Source: Cytophagales bacterium (lineage in GTDB: Bacteria > Bacteroidota > Bacteroidia > Cytophagales > Flammeovirgaceae). From it: a stretch of DNA of 64,000 bases. Position 1 is the stretch's first letter. Every line of letters begins with the position of its first letter. The translations under genes and the position numbers were made by a program. Below the pieces are notes generated by a model. That model ran no database searches and had not been told where the DNA came from. It worked only from the letters and a program-made list of their open reading frames with translations. The DNA is taken from positions 1-64,000 of the forward strand of contig JANWWC010000006.1 in NCBI GenBank assembly GCA_025056215.1, in the 5' to 3' direction. This document shows positions 1-8,113 of the stretch, in pieces.

Positions 1-739
1 TGAAATTTATCACGGCGACACCTTGCTCAATGATTGGAGCATTTTCAGCGAAATGAACCCTGCCAAGAAGTTAGAATTTGATGCGATTGTAGCAAATCCA
101 CCATTCAGCTATCGTTGGGAAGCCTCCGAAGAAATGGCAAAGGATTTTCGTTTCCAAAATTATGGAGTAGCTCCCAAGTCTGCGGCAGATTTTGCATTTT
201 TGTTGCACGGCTTTCATTTTTTAAGCCCAAACGGCACTATGGCAATTATTTTGCCACACGGCGTTTTGTTCAGAGGCGGAGCCGAGGAGCGTATCCGAAC
301 CAAATTACTTCAAGACGGCAACATAGATACCATTATCGGTTTGCCTGCTAATTTATTTTTTTCCACAGGCATTCCCGTATGTATTTTAGTACTGAAAAAG
401 TGTAAAAAACCAGAAGATGTTTTATTTATCAACGCCGCCGAGCATTACGAAAAAGGCAAAAAACAAAACACCTTACGCCAAGAACATATTGAGAAAATCA
501 TAGAAACTTACAAATACCGAACCGAAGAAGAGCGTTATTCTCGGCGAGTTTCTATGCAAGAAATCAAGGAAAATGGCTACAATCTGAATATTTCAAGGTA
601 CATAAGCACCGCCGTAGAAGAAAAAAGCATTGATTTGCTCGAGGTGAACTCGCAACTTGCGGACATCAATCGAAAAATTGACAAGGCAAAGGAACTTCAC
701 AACCAATTTTTGAGAGAATTAGGCTTGCCGCCTTTATAA
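1..739 (+). CDS. hsdM: Type I restriction-modification DNA methyltransferase (M subunit), 3' part
   Basis: The frame is open from the left edge, so the gene starts outside the window; the TTG at 23 is internal. About 245 C-terminal residues are visible. The N6-adenine methylase motif IV NPPF is at nt 95-106, preceded by FDAIVA, and the tail KAKELHNQFLRELGLPPL resembles HsdM C-termini. HsdM transfers a methyl group from SAM to adenine and works with HsdS (specificity) and HsdR (cleavage). The SAM-binding motif I lies off the window. No hsdS follows: the next gene is a small convergent one, so any HsdS or HsdR must be upstream. HsdM is preferred over a stand-alone N-6 methylase because of the motif context and the tail. 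Confidence 0.85.
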   Translation, partial: EIYHGDTLLNDWSIFSEMNPAKKLEFDAIVANPPFSYRWEASEEMAKDFRFQNYGVAPKSAADFAFLLHGFHFLSPNGTMAIILPHGVLFRGGAEERIRTKLLQDGNIDTIIGLPANLFFSTGIPVCILVLKKCKKPEDVLFINAAEHYEKGKKQNTLRQEHIEKIIETYKYRTEEERYSRRVSMQEIKENGYNLNISRYISTAVEEKSIDLLEVNSQLADINRKIDKAKELHNQFLRELGLPPL

Positions 740-784
740 AGAAGCCTGCTGCAATACATCGTTACAGCAGGGTGGTTGAAGGCT

Positions 785-1015
785 TTATTTAGGAAACATT
801 TTGTTGCGAATTTTTTCGACGCGTTCTGCTACGGTTCCGTCGTCATCAGGGTACTTGTTTTTTAATTGGAGAGGTTCACCTCCCTTGATGCCGTAAATTC
901 GTTCACTATCCAAGTTTACTCCTTTGTTAGGAGCTGTATTGTGCTCTCCAGGAATGCAGCGAGTCAATCCGATTATCAGCCCTATGGAAAGAGCGCAAAT
1001 AAGTATCTGTTTCAT
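785..1015 (-). CDS. Small exported or lipoprotein-like hypothetical protein
   Basis: A 76-residue protein starting MKQILICALSIGLIIGL. The ATG at 1015 is chosen over an upstream in-frame start at 1090 because it puts a typical signal sequence (two charged-side residues, then a hydrophobic stretch to about residue 17) at the N-terminus. A Cys follows as LTRC, where lipoproteins normally have a small residue before Cys, so lipidation is doubtful. The mature part is short, charged and proline-containing (KYPDDDGTVAERVEKIRNKMFPK). I do not recognise a family. It is convergent with hsdM and divergent from the heat-shock gene, so it is transcribed alone. Confidence 0.5.
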   Translation of the reverse strand: MKQILICALSIGLIIGLTRCIPGEHNTAPNKGVNLDSERIYGIKGGEPLQLKNKYPDDDGTVAERVEKIRNKMFPK

Positions 1016-1092
1016 ATGCCGAGATTCTAACTTTTTCGCTTCAAAAATACGACGGAATCTTTTGCGGAACAAGATAGAGAACAAAAACAAGT

Positions 1093-1147
1093 ATGACTTT
1101 TTGTCTTATTTTTTGTAACTAATTTAAAAAGTAAGACAAATTGTCAT
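1093..1147. promoter_or_regulatory. Long imperfect inverted repeat upstream of hsp20 (candidate operator)
   Basis: Two 22-nt arms, 1093-1114 and 1126-1147, match at 19 of 22 positions around an 11-nt loop. The perfect core is TGTCTTA/TAAGACA, and each arm contains nested GAC...GTC symmetry (GACAAATTGTC at 1135-1145). It lies 110 nt before hsp20, between divergent genes. There is no run of U on either side, so a terminator is less likely than a repressor site. It is not CIRCE (TTAGCACTC). Confidence 0.5.
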
Positions 1148-1257
1148 TTTTTTTTCAAAAGGCATTGAAATTGTATAGTTATAAAGTGGAATCGCAATTA
1201 AAAAAGCGGTTCCAAACAAGTAAATTGATGGTTGAACTTTAAAAAAAGGAGATGCCT

Positions 1258-1701
1258 ATGTCACTCATGAAAATAAGCCCGTATTCGTTGTTTAATCAGT
1301 TGGTGAACGATTTCTTTAACACATGGGACAAAACTATCAACCAAAGCTCTCAAGAAAGCCAAGAAATTCGGTACGTGATTCCTGCTGTCAACATCTCTGA
1401 AACCGATGACAGCTATGCGATTGAGGTAGCCGTTCCTGGAATTAAAAAGGAGGATTTTCAATTAGAATTAGAAAACAATACACTTGTAGTAAAATCTTCT
1501 AAAAAAGAAGAAAATACTAAGAAACAGGACAAGTACACAGTTCGCGAGTTCAATTATACTTCTTTCTACAGAAGCTTCAATTTGCCCGATACAATTGACA
1601 CAGAAAAAATCTCCGCTCAATATGAAAACGGAGTGTTGCACATCAAACTTCCTAAGCTTCCTTCTAAAATTTCAAAAGTCAAAACCATTGCAATTCAATA
1701 A
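1258..1701 (+). CDS. Small heat-shock protein, Hsp20/alpha-crystallin family
   Basis: A 147-residue cytoplasmic holdase chaperone that binds unfolding proteins. The alpha-crystallin domain spans about residues 40-145: AIEVAVPG near the start, FYRSFNLP in the middle, and the typical closing motif ENGVLHIKLPK. The N-terminal arm is short and hydrophobic (YSLFNQLVNDFF). A rare strong Shine-Dalgarno site AAGGAG at 1246-1251 sits 6 nt before the ATG at 1258 but directly abuts the ATG at 1252, so 1258 is the better start. A strong terminator follows, so it is monocistronic. Heat control may act through the inverted repeat at 1093-1147 (inference). Confidence 0.93.
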   Translation: MSLMKISPYSLFNQLVNDFFNTWDKTINQSSQESQEIRYVIPAVNISETDDSYAIEVAVPGIKKEDFQLELENNTLVVKSSKKEENTKKQDKYTVREFNYTSFYRSFNLPDTIDTEKISAQYENGVLHIKLPKLPSKISKVKTIAIQ

Positions 1702-1716
1702 AAGTGTGAAAAGAAA

Positions 1717-1748
1717 CCGCCCGGAGGGGCGGCTTTTAATTTTTTTTT
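1717..1748 (+). terminator. Rho-independent terminator of hsp20
   Basis: Perfect 6-bp GC stem CCGCCC (1717-1722), loop GGAG, GGGCGG (1727-1732), then CTTTTAATTTTTTTTT. It begins 15 nt after the hsp20 stop. Confidence 0.9.
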
Positions 1749-1911
1749 TATAAAAGCAAGATTTTTTTGTAATAATTGAATTTTTTGATTTTTATTTACA
1801 AAATTTTTTCGAAAACGCTCGTCGTTGCATAACAGCCTTTAAAAAACTTATGTAGTGATTTTCAATTTATTAGCGTATATTGCGTTTTAAAGGAAAATAC
1901 TTTTTGGTGAT

Positions 1912-2892
1912 ATGGCTAAAATTAAATACTATTACGACACACAGACCTGCCGCTATGAAAGAGCAAGACCCACCAAATTGGAAATTGTTCTTAACTGTTT
2001 AGGCATTATTGCATTGTGTGCATTTTTCGGAGTAATATTCGGGTACGGTTATGTAAAATTTTTTCCTTCAAGTCGAGAAAAAGCGCTTCTAAAAGAAAAT
2101 CAAGACCTTAAGTACGCCTACGAGCTCATGTCGAACGAAATATTCGAAATGCATAGAATGCTCGCTTATTTGCAAGATAGAGATGACAACATTTATCGAG
2201 TAATATTTGAAGCAGAGCCGTTGCCCAAAGAAGTAAGGCGCGCAGGCAGTGGAGGTTCTCAAAAATTCCAAGAACTTCTCGAAAAAAAACTTACGCGCGA
2301 AGACATGATTTTAGGATTGTACAAAAAAATTGATGAAGTCAAAAGACAGATGTACATTCAATCTAAGTCGTACGAAGAAATCATTGCTTTGGCGCGCCGC
2401 AAAGATGAAATGATGACCAGTATGCCTGCTATTCAGCCTATTGCCAACAAAGATTTAAAGCGTTTTGCCTCTGGGTTTGGCATGCGCATCGACCCTATTC
2501 TAAAAATTCGTAAGATGCATACAGGCGTAGATTTTACCGCTGCCAGAGGAACTCCTGTATATGCTACGGGCGATGGCAAAGTCATTACTGTAGAATCTGA
2601 TGATAGCGGCTACGGAAAGCAAATTGAAATCGACCACGGCTTCGGTTTTGTGACAAAGTACGCCCATCTTTCTTCTTTTGAAGTGAAATTAGGGCAAAGA
2701 GTAAAACGCGGTCAGATCATTGGTCGCGTAGGAAGTACAGGAAAGTCGGTAGCGCCGCATCTGCATTACGAAGTGATCAAAAATGGAGTAAAAGTAGATC
2801 CTTTGCCTTATTTCCACCTCGATGTTTCTCCAGAGGAGTTTAACCAACTTGTACGCATGGCACAAGTAGAAAACCAAGCGTTGGGCTACTAA
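1912..2892 (+). CDS. Membrane-anchored M23 (LytM-type) peptidase
   Basis: 326 residues. A transmembrane segment lies at about residues 25-50, followed by a charged, probably coiled-coil stretch (about 55-170) and a C-terminal M23 zinc endopeptidase domain (about 185-300). The metal and catalytic residues look intact: H203 and D207 in HTGVD, H252 in YAHL, and H283/H285 in PHLHYE. It should act in the periplasm on peptidoglycan cross-links, or activate an amidase. Because all ligands are present it is more likely a hydrolase than a degenerate NlpD/EnvC-type activator. Its stop overlaps the end of convergent trmD by 4 nt. The ATG at 1912 directly precedes the basic, tyrosine-rich N-terminus. Confidence 0.9.
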   Translation: MAKIKYYYDTQTCRYERARPTKLEIVLNCLGIIALCAFFGVIFGYGYVKFFPSSREKALLKENQDLKYAYELMSNEIFEMHRMLAYLQDRDDNIYRVIFEAEPLPKEVRRAGSGGSQKFQELLEKKLTREDMILGLYKKIDEVKRQMYIQSKSYEEIIALARRKDEMMTSMPAIQPIANKDLKRFASGFGMRIDPILKIRKMHTGVDFTAARGTPVYATGDGKVITVESDDSGYGKQIEIDHGFGFVTKYAHLSSFEVKLGQRVKRGQIIGRVGSTGKSVAPHLHYEVIKNGVKVDPLPYFHLDVSPEEFNQLVRMAQVENQALGY

Positions 2893-3587
2893 TGCGAAAG
2901 ATGATGCTTTATTTTTTCATAGAGAGCAGGGCGCCGCTCTTTGGTGCGCTTGATAGATTGCTCCAAATTCCAAGCGCTAATTTTGGCAGTATGTCCTGAA
3001 AGCAGAATTTCAGGAACCTTCATTCCTTCAAAATCTGCCGGACGCGTATACACAGGAGGAGCTATCAACCCATCTTGAAAACTATCGGTAAGAGCGGAAG
3101 TTTCATCCGATAAAACGCCAGGAATCAACCGAATGACAGCATCTGCAATCACAGCAGCGGCCAACTCGCCTCCTGAAAGCACATAATCGCCGATACTAAT
3201 TTCTTTAGTAATAAAGTGCTCTCTTACGCGTTCGTCTACGCCTTTGTAGTGCCCGCACAAAATAATTATGTTCTGCAAAAGTGAAAGTCTATTAGCAGAT
3301 TTTTGGTCGAAGGTTTCGCCGTCGGGCGAGGTGTAAATGATTTCATCGTATTTCCGTTGTGATTGAAGAGAACGAAGACACTTTGCAATAGGCTCTATTT
3401 TTAATACCATGCCTGCTTCGTGTCCAAAGGCGTAATCATCTACCGATTTGTATTTGTCGGAAGCGTAGTCTCGCAAATTATGAATATGAATCTCAACTAG
3501 TCCTTTTTGTTGTGCTCTTTTCAAAATCGAATGTTGAAAAGGGCTTTCTAAAAGTTGAGGAACGCACGAAATAATATCAATTCGCAT
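2889..3587 (-). CDS. trmD: tRNA (guanine(37)-N1)-methyltransferase
   Basis: 232 residues, the normal size. TrmD methylates N1 of G37 in tRNAs reading CNN codons, which prevents +1 frameshifting. The knotted SPOUT motifs are clear: SPDGETFDQ (substrate loop), [12 protein letters not shown] and [14 protein letters not shown] (SAM knot). The N-terminus [17 protein letters not shown] matches the usual start. It is not followed by rplS and not preceded by rpsP/rimM here, so the common rpsP-rimM-trmD-rplS operon is not kept. A TAnnTTTG -7 box is centred 24 nt upstream. Confidence 0.97.
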   Translation of the reverse strand: MRIDIISCVPQLLESPFQHSILKRAQQKGLVEIHIHNLRDYASDKYKSVDDYAFGHEAGMVLKIEPIAKCLRSLQSQRKYDEIIYTSPDGETFDQKSANRLSLLQNIIILCGHYKGVDERVREHFITKEISIGDYVLSGGELAAAVIADAVIRLIPGVLSDETSALTDSFQDGLIAPPVYTRPADFEGMKVPEILLSGHTAKISAWNLEQSIKRTKERRPALYEKIKHHLSH

Positions 3588-3606
3588 AATGCAAACAATT
3601 GCTTTG

Positions 3607-3614
3607 CAAAATTA
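3607..3614 (-). promoter_or_regulatory. -7 promoter element for trmD
   Basis: On the minus strand TAATTTTG fits the Bacteroidota -7 consensus TAnnTTTG, 20 nt upstream of the trmD ATG. No clear TTG -33 box is seen at the expected distance, so the call is moderate. Confidence 0.4.
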
Positions 3615-3752
3615 TTAAAAATACAGGGAAAAAGTTTGCGGTTCGATGAACAAATGCATTCAATTTTTATTTTTTTTGAATAATTTATTACGCGTAAATG
3701 TTTCTAAAAGTTTTATTTATTTTGTGCATCTCAAAAGTCAAATTATTTCATC

Positions 3753-5297
3753 ATGAAAAAACTTAAATTCTTAGTGTACTTAATTTTTGCTACAGCAACA
3801 GGGGCATGGGCTCAATCGGAAGAAAAGCCGTGGTTTGTTTCAGGAGCTTTCTCCGAGCTTTTTCTCAACAATTATAGAGGCAATTATAAAACGATGAGCG
3901 AGTGGAACCCTGCCGGAAGATTTACATTAGGGCGCTATTTGAATCGTCATTTAGATGCAGGCATTGCTGCTACAATCGGAGTAGCTAATCAGGATGATTA
4001 TGCTAACCAAAGCGAAGTTCTTACTACTGCGGACGTATTTCTCAAATACAAGGTGCTTAGAAGCATTTCAGGAGAAGTAAAGCGATTCGACCCTTTTGTT
4101 CAAATAGGTGGAGGGTATAACTTTTTGAAGGGAACGCGCTGGCAAGAAGAAAGCAATCGCACTTTTACCATGCGCGACGGAAAATGGCTACTAACTCCTG
4201 GCATAGGATTCAATATTTGGCTCAACGAAACGAAAGATGTAGGCGTTCAAGCTTCTGGACTTTTGGATGTGTTGGGTTGGGCAAAAAACAATGAGCGAGA
4301 CTATGCCCAAATTTCTTTAGGACTTATTGGCGCTATCGGAACAAACAGAGATCGCGATGGCGACGGAGTACTTGACAAAGATGATAAGTGTCCTGAACAA
4401 GCCGGGAAATTAGATCTCCAAGGCTGCCCAGACCAAGATAACGATGGCGTTGCAGATAAAGAAGACAAATGTCCCGACCAAACAGGAAAACCAGAGCTTC
4501 AAGGCTGCCCAGACCAAGACAACGACGGCATCGCCGATGCAGAAGATAAGTGTCCTTCTCAAGCTGGTAAACTAGAGCTTCAAGGCTGTCCAGACCAAGA
4601 CAACGACGGCATCGCCGATGCAGAAGACAAGTGTCCTTCTCAAGCTGGCATAGCGCAATTTGGAGGCTGCCCCGATACGGATGGAGATGGGTTGGCAGAC
4701 CCTGACGATAGATGCCCTGAACAGCCCGGAAGGGGAGATTTTAGAGGCTGCCCCGATACGGATGGAGATGGCTTAGCAGACCCTGACGATAGATGTCCTA
4801 ATACGGAAGGTTCAACTCTTCTCAAAGGATGTCCTGACCGAGATACAGACGGGGTAGCAGATATCGACGATAAATGTCCCGATCAAGGTGGAGAAGTAGA
4901 TTCCAAAGGTTGTCCTCTCATTAAAGAAACGGAGAAAAAACAACTGGAAACCCGCCTAAACATGCAAGCAAAGAAAATTTTGTTTGAAAGTGGTTCTGCC
5001 GTTATCAAAAAAGAGTCTTATCCGATTCTCGATGGGTTAGTAACGCTTCTGAACATATATCCTTACGCAGAGTTCGACATCGAAGGACATACCGACAATA
5101 CAGGGACTCCAGAGAGCAACAAACAGCTCTCTCAGGAGCGCGCTCAATCGGTAGTAAATTACTTTGTGAGCAAAGGCATCGCCAAAGAACGCTTAACTGC
5201 CCATGGCTACGGGCAAGAACGCCCCATTGCAGATAATAAAACAGCAGCGGGAAGAGCTCAAAATCGCCGTGTTGAAATCCATTTAAATCAAAAATAA
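3753..5297 (+). CDS. OmpA-family outer-membrane protein with TSP3 calcium-binding repeats
   Basis: 514 residues. A signal peptide (about 1-20, ending GAWAQ) is followed by a barrel-like domain (about 21-195) rich in alternating aromatic residues. About seven thrombospondin type-3 repeats (about 198-390) each follow the pattern D.D.DG..D..D.CP, with acidic calcium ligands and conserved Cys-Pro. A C-terminal OmpA peptidoglycan-binding domain (about 400-514) has ILFESGSAVI, IEGHTDNTG and GRAQNRRVEI. The likely role is tethering the outer membrane to the cell wall, with the repeats as a stiff calcium-dependent spacer. A related gene lies at 6596-7954 on the other strand. Neighbouring repeats are nearly identical in DNA, suggesting recent duplication. 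Confidence 0.93.
   Translation: MKKLKFLVYLIFATATGAWAQSEEKPWFVSGAFSELFLNNYRGNYKTMSEWNPAGRFTLGRYLNRHLDAGIAATIGVANQDDYANQSEVLTTADVFLKYKVLRSISGEVKRFDPFVQIGGGYNFLKGTRWQEESNRTFTMRDGKWLLTPGIGFNIWLNETKDVGVQASGLLDVLGWAKNNERDYAQISLGLIGAIGTNRDRDGDGVLDKDDKCPEQAGKLDLQGCPDQDNDGVADKEDKCPDQTGKPELQGCPDQDNDGIADAEDKCPSQAGKLELQGCPDQDNDGIADAEDKCPSQAGIAQFGGCPDTDGDGLADPDDRCPEQPGRGDFRGCPDTDGDGLADPDDRCPNTEGSTLLKGCPDRDTDGVADIDDKCPDQGGEVDSKGCPLIKETEKKQLETRLNMQAKKILFESGSAVIKKESYPILDGLVTLLNIYPYAEFDIEGHTDNTGTPESNKQLSQERAQSVVNYFVSKGIAKERLTAHGYGQERPIADNKTAAGRAQNRRVEIHLNQK
4500..4813 (+). repeat. 81-bp tandem repeats inside the TSP3 region
   Basis: Two segments at 4500-4569 and 4581-4650 differ at only three positions and are offset by 81 bp (27 codons). 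A second pair beginning at 4663 and 4744 (GAGGCTGCCCCGATACGG...) is again 81 bp apart and nearly identical. The similarity is at DNA level, beyond what protein conservation needs, so unequal crossover or slippage could change repeat number without changing frame. Confidence 0.75.
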
Positions 5298-5312
5298 GCA
5301 TATTAAGAATAT

Positions 5313-5345
5313 GGCTGCCTATAAAATTAGGTAGCCCATCTTATT
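5313..5345 (+). terminator. Possible terminator after the TSP3/OmpA gene
   Basis: A 9-bp hairpin GGCTGCCTA (5313-5321) / TAGGTAGCC (5328-5336) with one G-T pair and a 6-nt loop, between convergent genes. The following CATCTTATT is only weakly U-rich, so this may be an imperfect terminator serving one or both directions. Confidence 0.45.
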
Positions 5346-5366
5346 AAAAAAGCAAGTCAATTTACG

Positions 5367-6179
5367 TCATTCTATTTTTCCCTGCCAAACAAGGTATTGA
5401 GAAAAAGAAGATATGTCTATTTTTTGATGAAAAATTCCATAGATACTCGAGCCTGAGCCTGTCATAGAAGCGTAAATAGCTCCTTTTTCGTATAGTTCGG
5501 TTTTTATAGAAGCTAATGTAGGGTACTTCTTAAACACGCTTGCTTCAAAATCGTTTTTTAAAAAATCTTTCCATGTTGAAATAGAAAGGTGTTTTATAAT
5601 ATCTCGACAGCTTTTTAGAGGAATTTGAGGTACAATATGCTGATATGCTTGTCGCGTGTTTACCGAAAATTGCGGATAAATGAGAACAATCCATAAATTT
5701 TGCAATGGATTTTGGGGATGAACTTCTAGGATTTCTCCTTTTCCTGAGACAAAAGCAGGTTTGTTTTCAATAAAAAAAGAGCAGTCGCTTCCTAAGTAGG
5801 TAGCAAACTGCTGCTGTTCCTTTAGAGTCATCTGTAAAGAAAACAACTCGTTGAGCATTTTGATAGCAAATGCCCCGTCAGAAGAACCTCCTCCTAAGCC
5901 AGCACCCATTGGAATTACTTTGTGTAAATGTATTCTTACTGGCGGAAGTTGATACTTTTCTTTTATGAGAAGGTAAGCCTTTACGCAAAGATTTTCTTCT
6001 GGTTTTGCATCAATGGCTAACCCCGTATTTGTCCACTCAAAACGCTGGGAGGGAGTGATTTCTAAAATATCACACCACGGCACGGGTACGAAAAAAGAAT
6101 CAATTTCATGGTAATTGTCAGGACGCTTATGAAGAATATGCAAACCTAAATTGATCTTTGCATTAGGAAAACTAATCAT
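5367..6179 (-). CDS. ispE: 4-diphosphocytidyl-2-C-methyl-D-erythritol kinase
   Basis: 270 residues. IspE is the ATP-dependent kinase of the non-mevalonate (MEP) pathway that phosphorylates CDP-ME at the 2-hydroxyl. It is a GHMP kinase: the start FPNAKINLGLHI carries the catalytic Lys, the ATP-binding glycine loop is GAGLGGGSSDGA (about 92-103), and LGSDCSFF carries the catalytic Asp. The C-terminal SMTGSGSSIYG is the third GHMP motif. It overlaps gldC by 4 nt (ATGA), so the two are co-transcribed with gldC first. Its presence shows that isoprenoids are made by the MEP route. Confidence 0.97.
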   Translation of the reverse strand: MISFPNAKINLGLHILHKRPDNYHEIDSFFVPVPWCDILEITPSQRFEWTNTGLAIDAKPEENLCVKAYLLIKEKYQLPPVRIHLHKVIPMGAGLGGGSSDGAFAIKMLNELFSLQMTLKEQQQFATYLGSDCSFFIENKPAFVSGKGEILEVHPQNPLQNLWIVLIYPQFSVNTRQAYQHIVPQIPLKSCRDIIKHLSISTWKDFLKNDFEASVFKKYPTLASIKTELYEKGAIYASMTGSGSSIYGIFHQKIDISSFSQYLVWQGKIE

Positions 6180-6517
6180 TTGTTCCTTTTGTATTCGTTG
6201 TTAAGATGCTGGACCATGCGATCGCATACTTCTTCTAGCATATCTGCCATTACTTTGTCGTTAGTAGCGTTGCGCAAGCTAATCGCTAATCCGCCTACCA
6301 TATCAATGCAAAAGCGTTTCATTTCAAAAATAGGCATATCTTTTGTCCATAAGTCGAGGCGGAGCGTCTCTTTTTGAACATTATCCCATACATTCACTGA
6401 AATGGCTTTTACTTCTTCCATACCTTGGGAGGGAGCATCTGTAGCATGCCAGAATATTTTTTCAGGAATGTTTTGATCGTCAAGTTCTACGCGAAGTCGA
6501 ATTTCAGAATCTCTCAT
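6176..6517 (-). CDS. gldC: Gliding motility protein GldC
   Basis: 113 residues, small and soluble with no signal peptide, matching GldC in length and layout: an N-terminal strand-rich half (SEIRLRVELDDQNIPEKIFWHATDAP) and a helical C-terminus (VMADMLEEVCDRMVQHLNNEY). GldC is known from genetics in Flavobacterium to support gliding; its biochemical role is not settled. It is translationally coupled to ispE. The gliding or T9SS gene it normally accompanies (gldB) is not next to it. Confidence 0.88.
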   Translation of the reverse strand: MRDSEIRLRVELDDQNIPEKIFWHATDAPSQGMEEVKAISVNVWDNVQKETLRLDLWTKDMPIFEMKRFCIDMVGGLAISLRNATNDKVMADMLEEVCDRMVQHLNNEYKRNK

Positions 6518-6595
6518 ACTTTTTTATTTGCGAATTTAGCCAATCCTCAAAATACTACAAAAATTTGGTTGCAGGTCCGAACAAATTTTGAGAAT

Positions 6596-7954
6596 TTATT
6601 CAGCTGGTGCTACTAAAATGATTTTTACGCGGCGGTTTTTAGCTCTGTTTTCAGGAGTATCATTCGGAACCATAGGACGCTTCGAACCATAACTGCTTAC
6701 TTTTATGCGGTTAGGCTTAATGCCTTGCTTGATAAGGTAATTGGCTACATTTTCTGCACGGCGCCTTGCTAGTGGATTATTAATAGCGTCGTTACCACTG
6801 GCGTCTGCGTGTCCTTCTATTTCAACTGTATTTTTGGGATTGTTTTTTAAGTTATTGACTAATTTATCTAACATCGGTTTGTATTCGTCTTGAATATCTG
6901 CTCGCATCGGCAAATAAAAAATAAGGTCGCTTCCGATTCCTGTATCGGTTGTTTTAGAAGGCTTAGGTTCTTCTTTTGCAAGAACTTCTTTTTTAGGACA
7001 TCCTCCTTCTTCGATGCCGCCAGGCTCTTTAGGACATTTATCTTTGGGATCAGGAATGCCGTCGTTATCAGAATCAGGACATCCTTGGAATGCTACAGGT
7101 CCAGATTGTTTAGGACATTCGTCTTCAGAGTCTTTGATTCCATCGCCATCAGCATCCGGACAACCTTTTAGCTCCATGCTTCCCGCTACTTCGGGGCATT
7201 CATCTTCACTATCTTGTACGCCATCCCCATCAGAATCGGGACAGCCCTCAAACTGAGCCAATCCAAATTCTTCTGGGCATTTGTCTTTTTGATCTGCAAT
7301 GCTATCTTTATCAGCATCAGGGCAGCCTTGTGTGTATTTTTCTCCTGCAATAAGCGGACAAGCATCATCTTTATCAGGAATTCCGTCTTTATCTGAATCT
7401 TTAGGTTTTCCAAAGATGTGAGCTACTCCTACGTCGTGCTGCAAAAATGGGAAGGCATTTGCAAAAAATACGTGGTTGTAGTTAGTAGAAGCGACAAGTG
7501 CAAAGTCTTCTTTTAGCCAGAAATTAATGCCTACTCCTGGCGTTACAAGTCCAGAAGTTGTAAGACCTAACTTGGCAAAGCCTACTCCTACAGATAAATA
7601 AGGATCAATTTTAGGATTTTTTCCCGTAAAGCTTCGGATAATAGGGTATTGAAGGCCAATATCTCCGTCCCAAAATGGTTGGCGTGTAGTTTCTAAGTTT
7701 TGAAAGTTGGTTACACTTCCTAATGCAAAGCCTCCGTATGCATTCAGATGCCTTAATAAATATCGACTAATAGTAAATCTACCCGCTTTGTTCCAATTGT
7801 TTATGTCAAAAGGGCGATTTCCTGCTGTAAGTCCGTTGTAATCTACAAAGTTGCTCGTGAATGTGATGCCCCATCTGTTTTCAGCCGTTTGCGCAAAAAG
7901 GTGCGCTTGTGCTGTTAATACTAAAATTGCTATCCCACCAAGCGTTTTCTTCAT
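6596..7954 (-). CDS. OmpA-family outer-membrane protein with TSP3 repeats (second copy)
   Basis: 452 residues: signal peptide (about 1-21, ending HLFAQ), barrel-like domain to about 185, about five TSP3 repeats (about 187-315; for example DSDGDGVQDSEDECP), a short Glu/Lys linker, and an OmpA peptidoglycan-binding domain (about 335-452) with IEGHADASG and ENRAKNRRVKI. It shares its layout with the protein encoded at 3753-5297, including an AGRFT(L/I)(G/S)RYL(N/L)RHL segment in the barrel. The two are probably paralogs separated by ispE-gldC, but the second has fewer repeats and more diverged repeat DNA. Confidence 0.92.
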   Translation of the reverse strand: MKKTLGGIAILVLTAQAHLFAQTAENRWGITFTSNFVDYNGLTAGNRPFDINNWNKAGRFTISRYLLRHLNAYGGFALGSVTNFQNLETTRQPFWDGDIGLQYPIIRSFTGKNPKIDPYLSVGVGFAKLGLTTSGLVTPGVGINFWLKEDFALVASTNYNHVFFANAFPFLQHDVGVAHIFGKPKDSDKDGIPDKDDACPLIAGEKYTQGCPDADKDSIADQKDKCPEEFGLAQFEGCPDSDGDGVQDSEDECPEVAGSMELKGCPDADGDGIKDSEDECPKQSGPVAFQGCPDSDNDGIPDPKDKCPKEPGGIEEGGCPKKEVLAKEEPKPSKTTDTGIGSDLIFYLPMRADIQDEYKPMLDKLVNNLKNNPKNTVEIEGHADASGNDAINNPLARRRAENVANYLIKQGIKPNRIKVSSYGSKRPMVPNDTPENRAKNRRVKIILVAPAE

Positions 7955-8113
7955 TTTGCGGTTTACTTTAAGATTCTAACTTCGATTTACATACCCTGCT
8001 TGCTCAAAGTAAAATAAAGCATTTAAATATATGAAATTTAATAGGCAAAAATTTTGTATGACCTTACGGAAATTTTTTTACTTCGATCTGATATAATACA
8101 TAAGTTGTTTTTA

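Noticed and set aside
23-739. Complete 238-residue methylase starting with TTG at 23
   Set aside because: The frame is open to position 2 and encodes family-like residues (EIYHGDT), so the gene is cut by the edge.
745-771. Hairpin CCTGCTG...CAGCAGG after hsdM
   Set aside because: No T run follows on either strand (GGTGGTTG on plus, CTTCTTTAT on minus), so it is not called a terminator.
7014-7256. Plus-strand reading frames opposite the TSP3 repeats
   Set aside because: They are Ser/Pro-rich mirror frames of the repeat region in the real gene on the minus strand.
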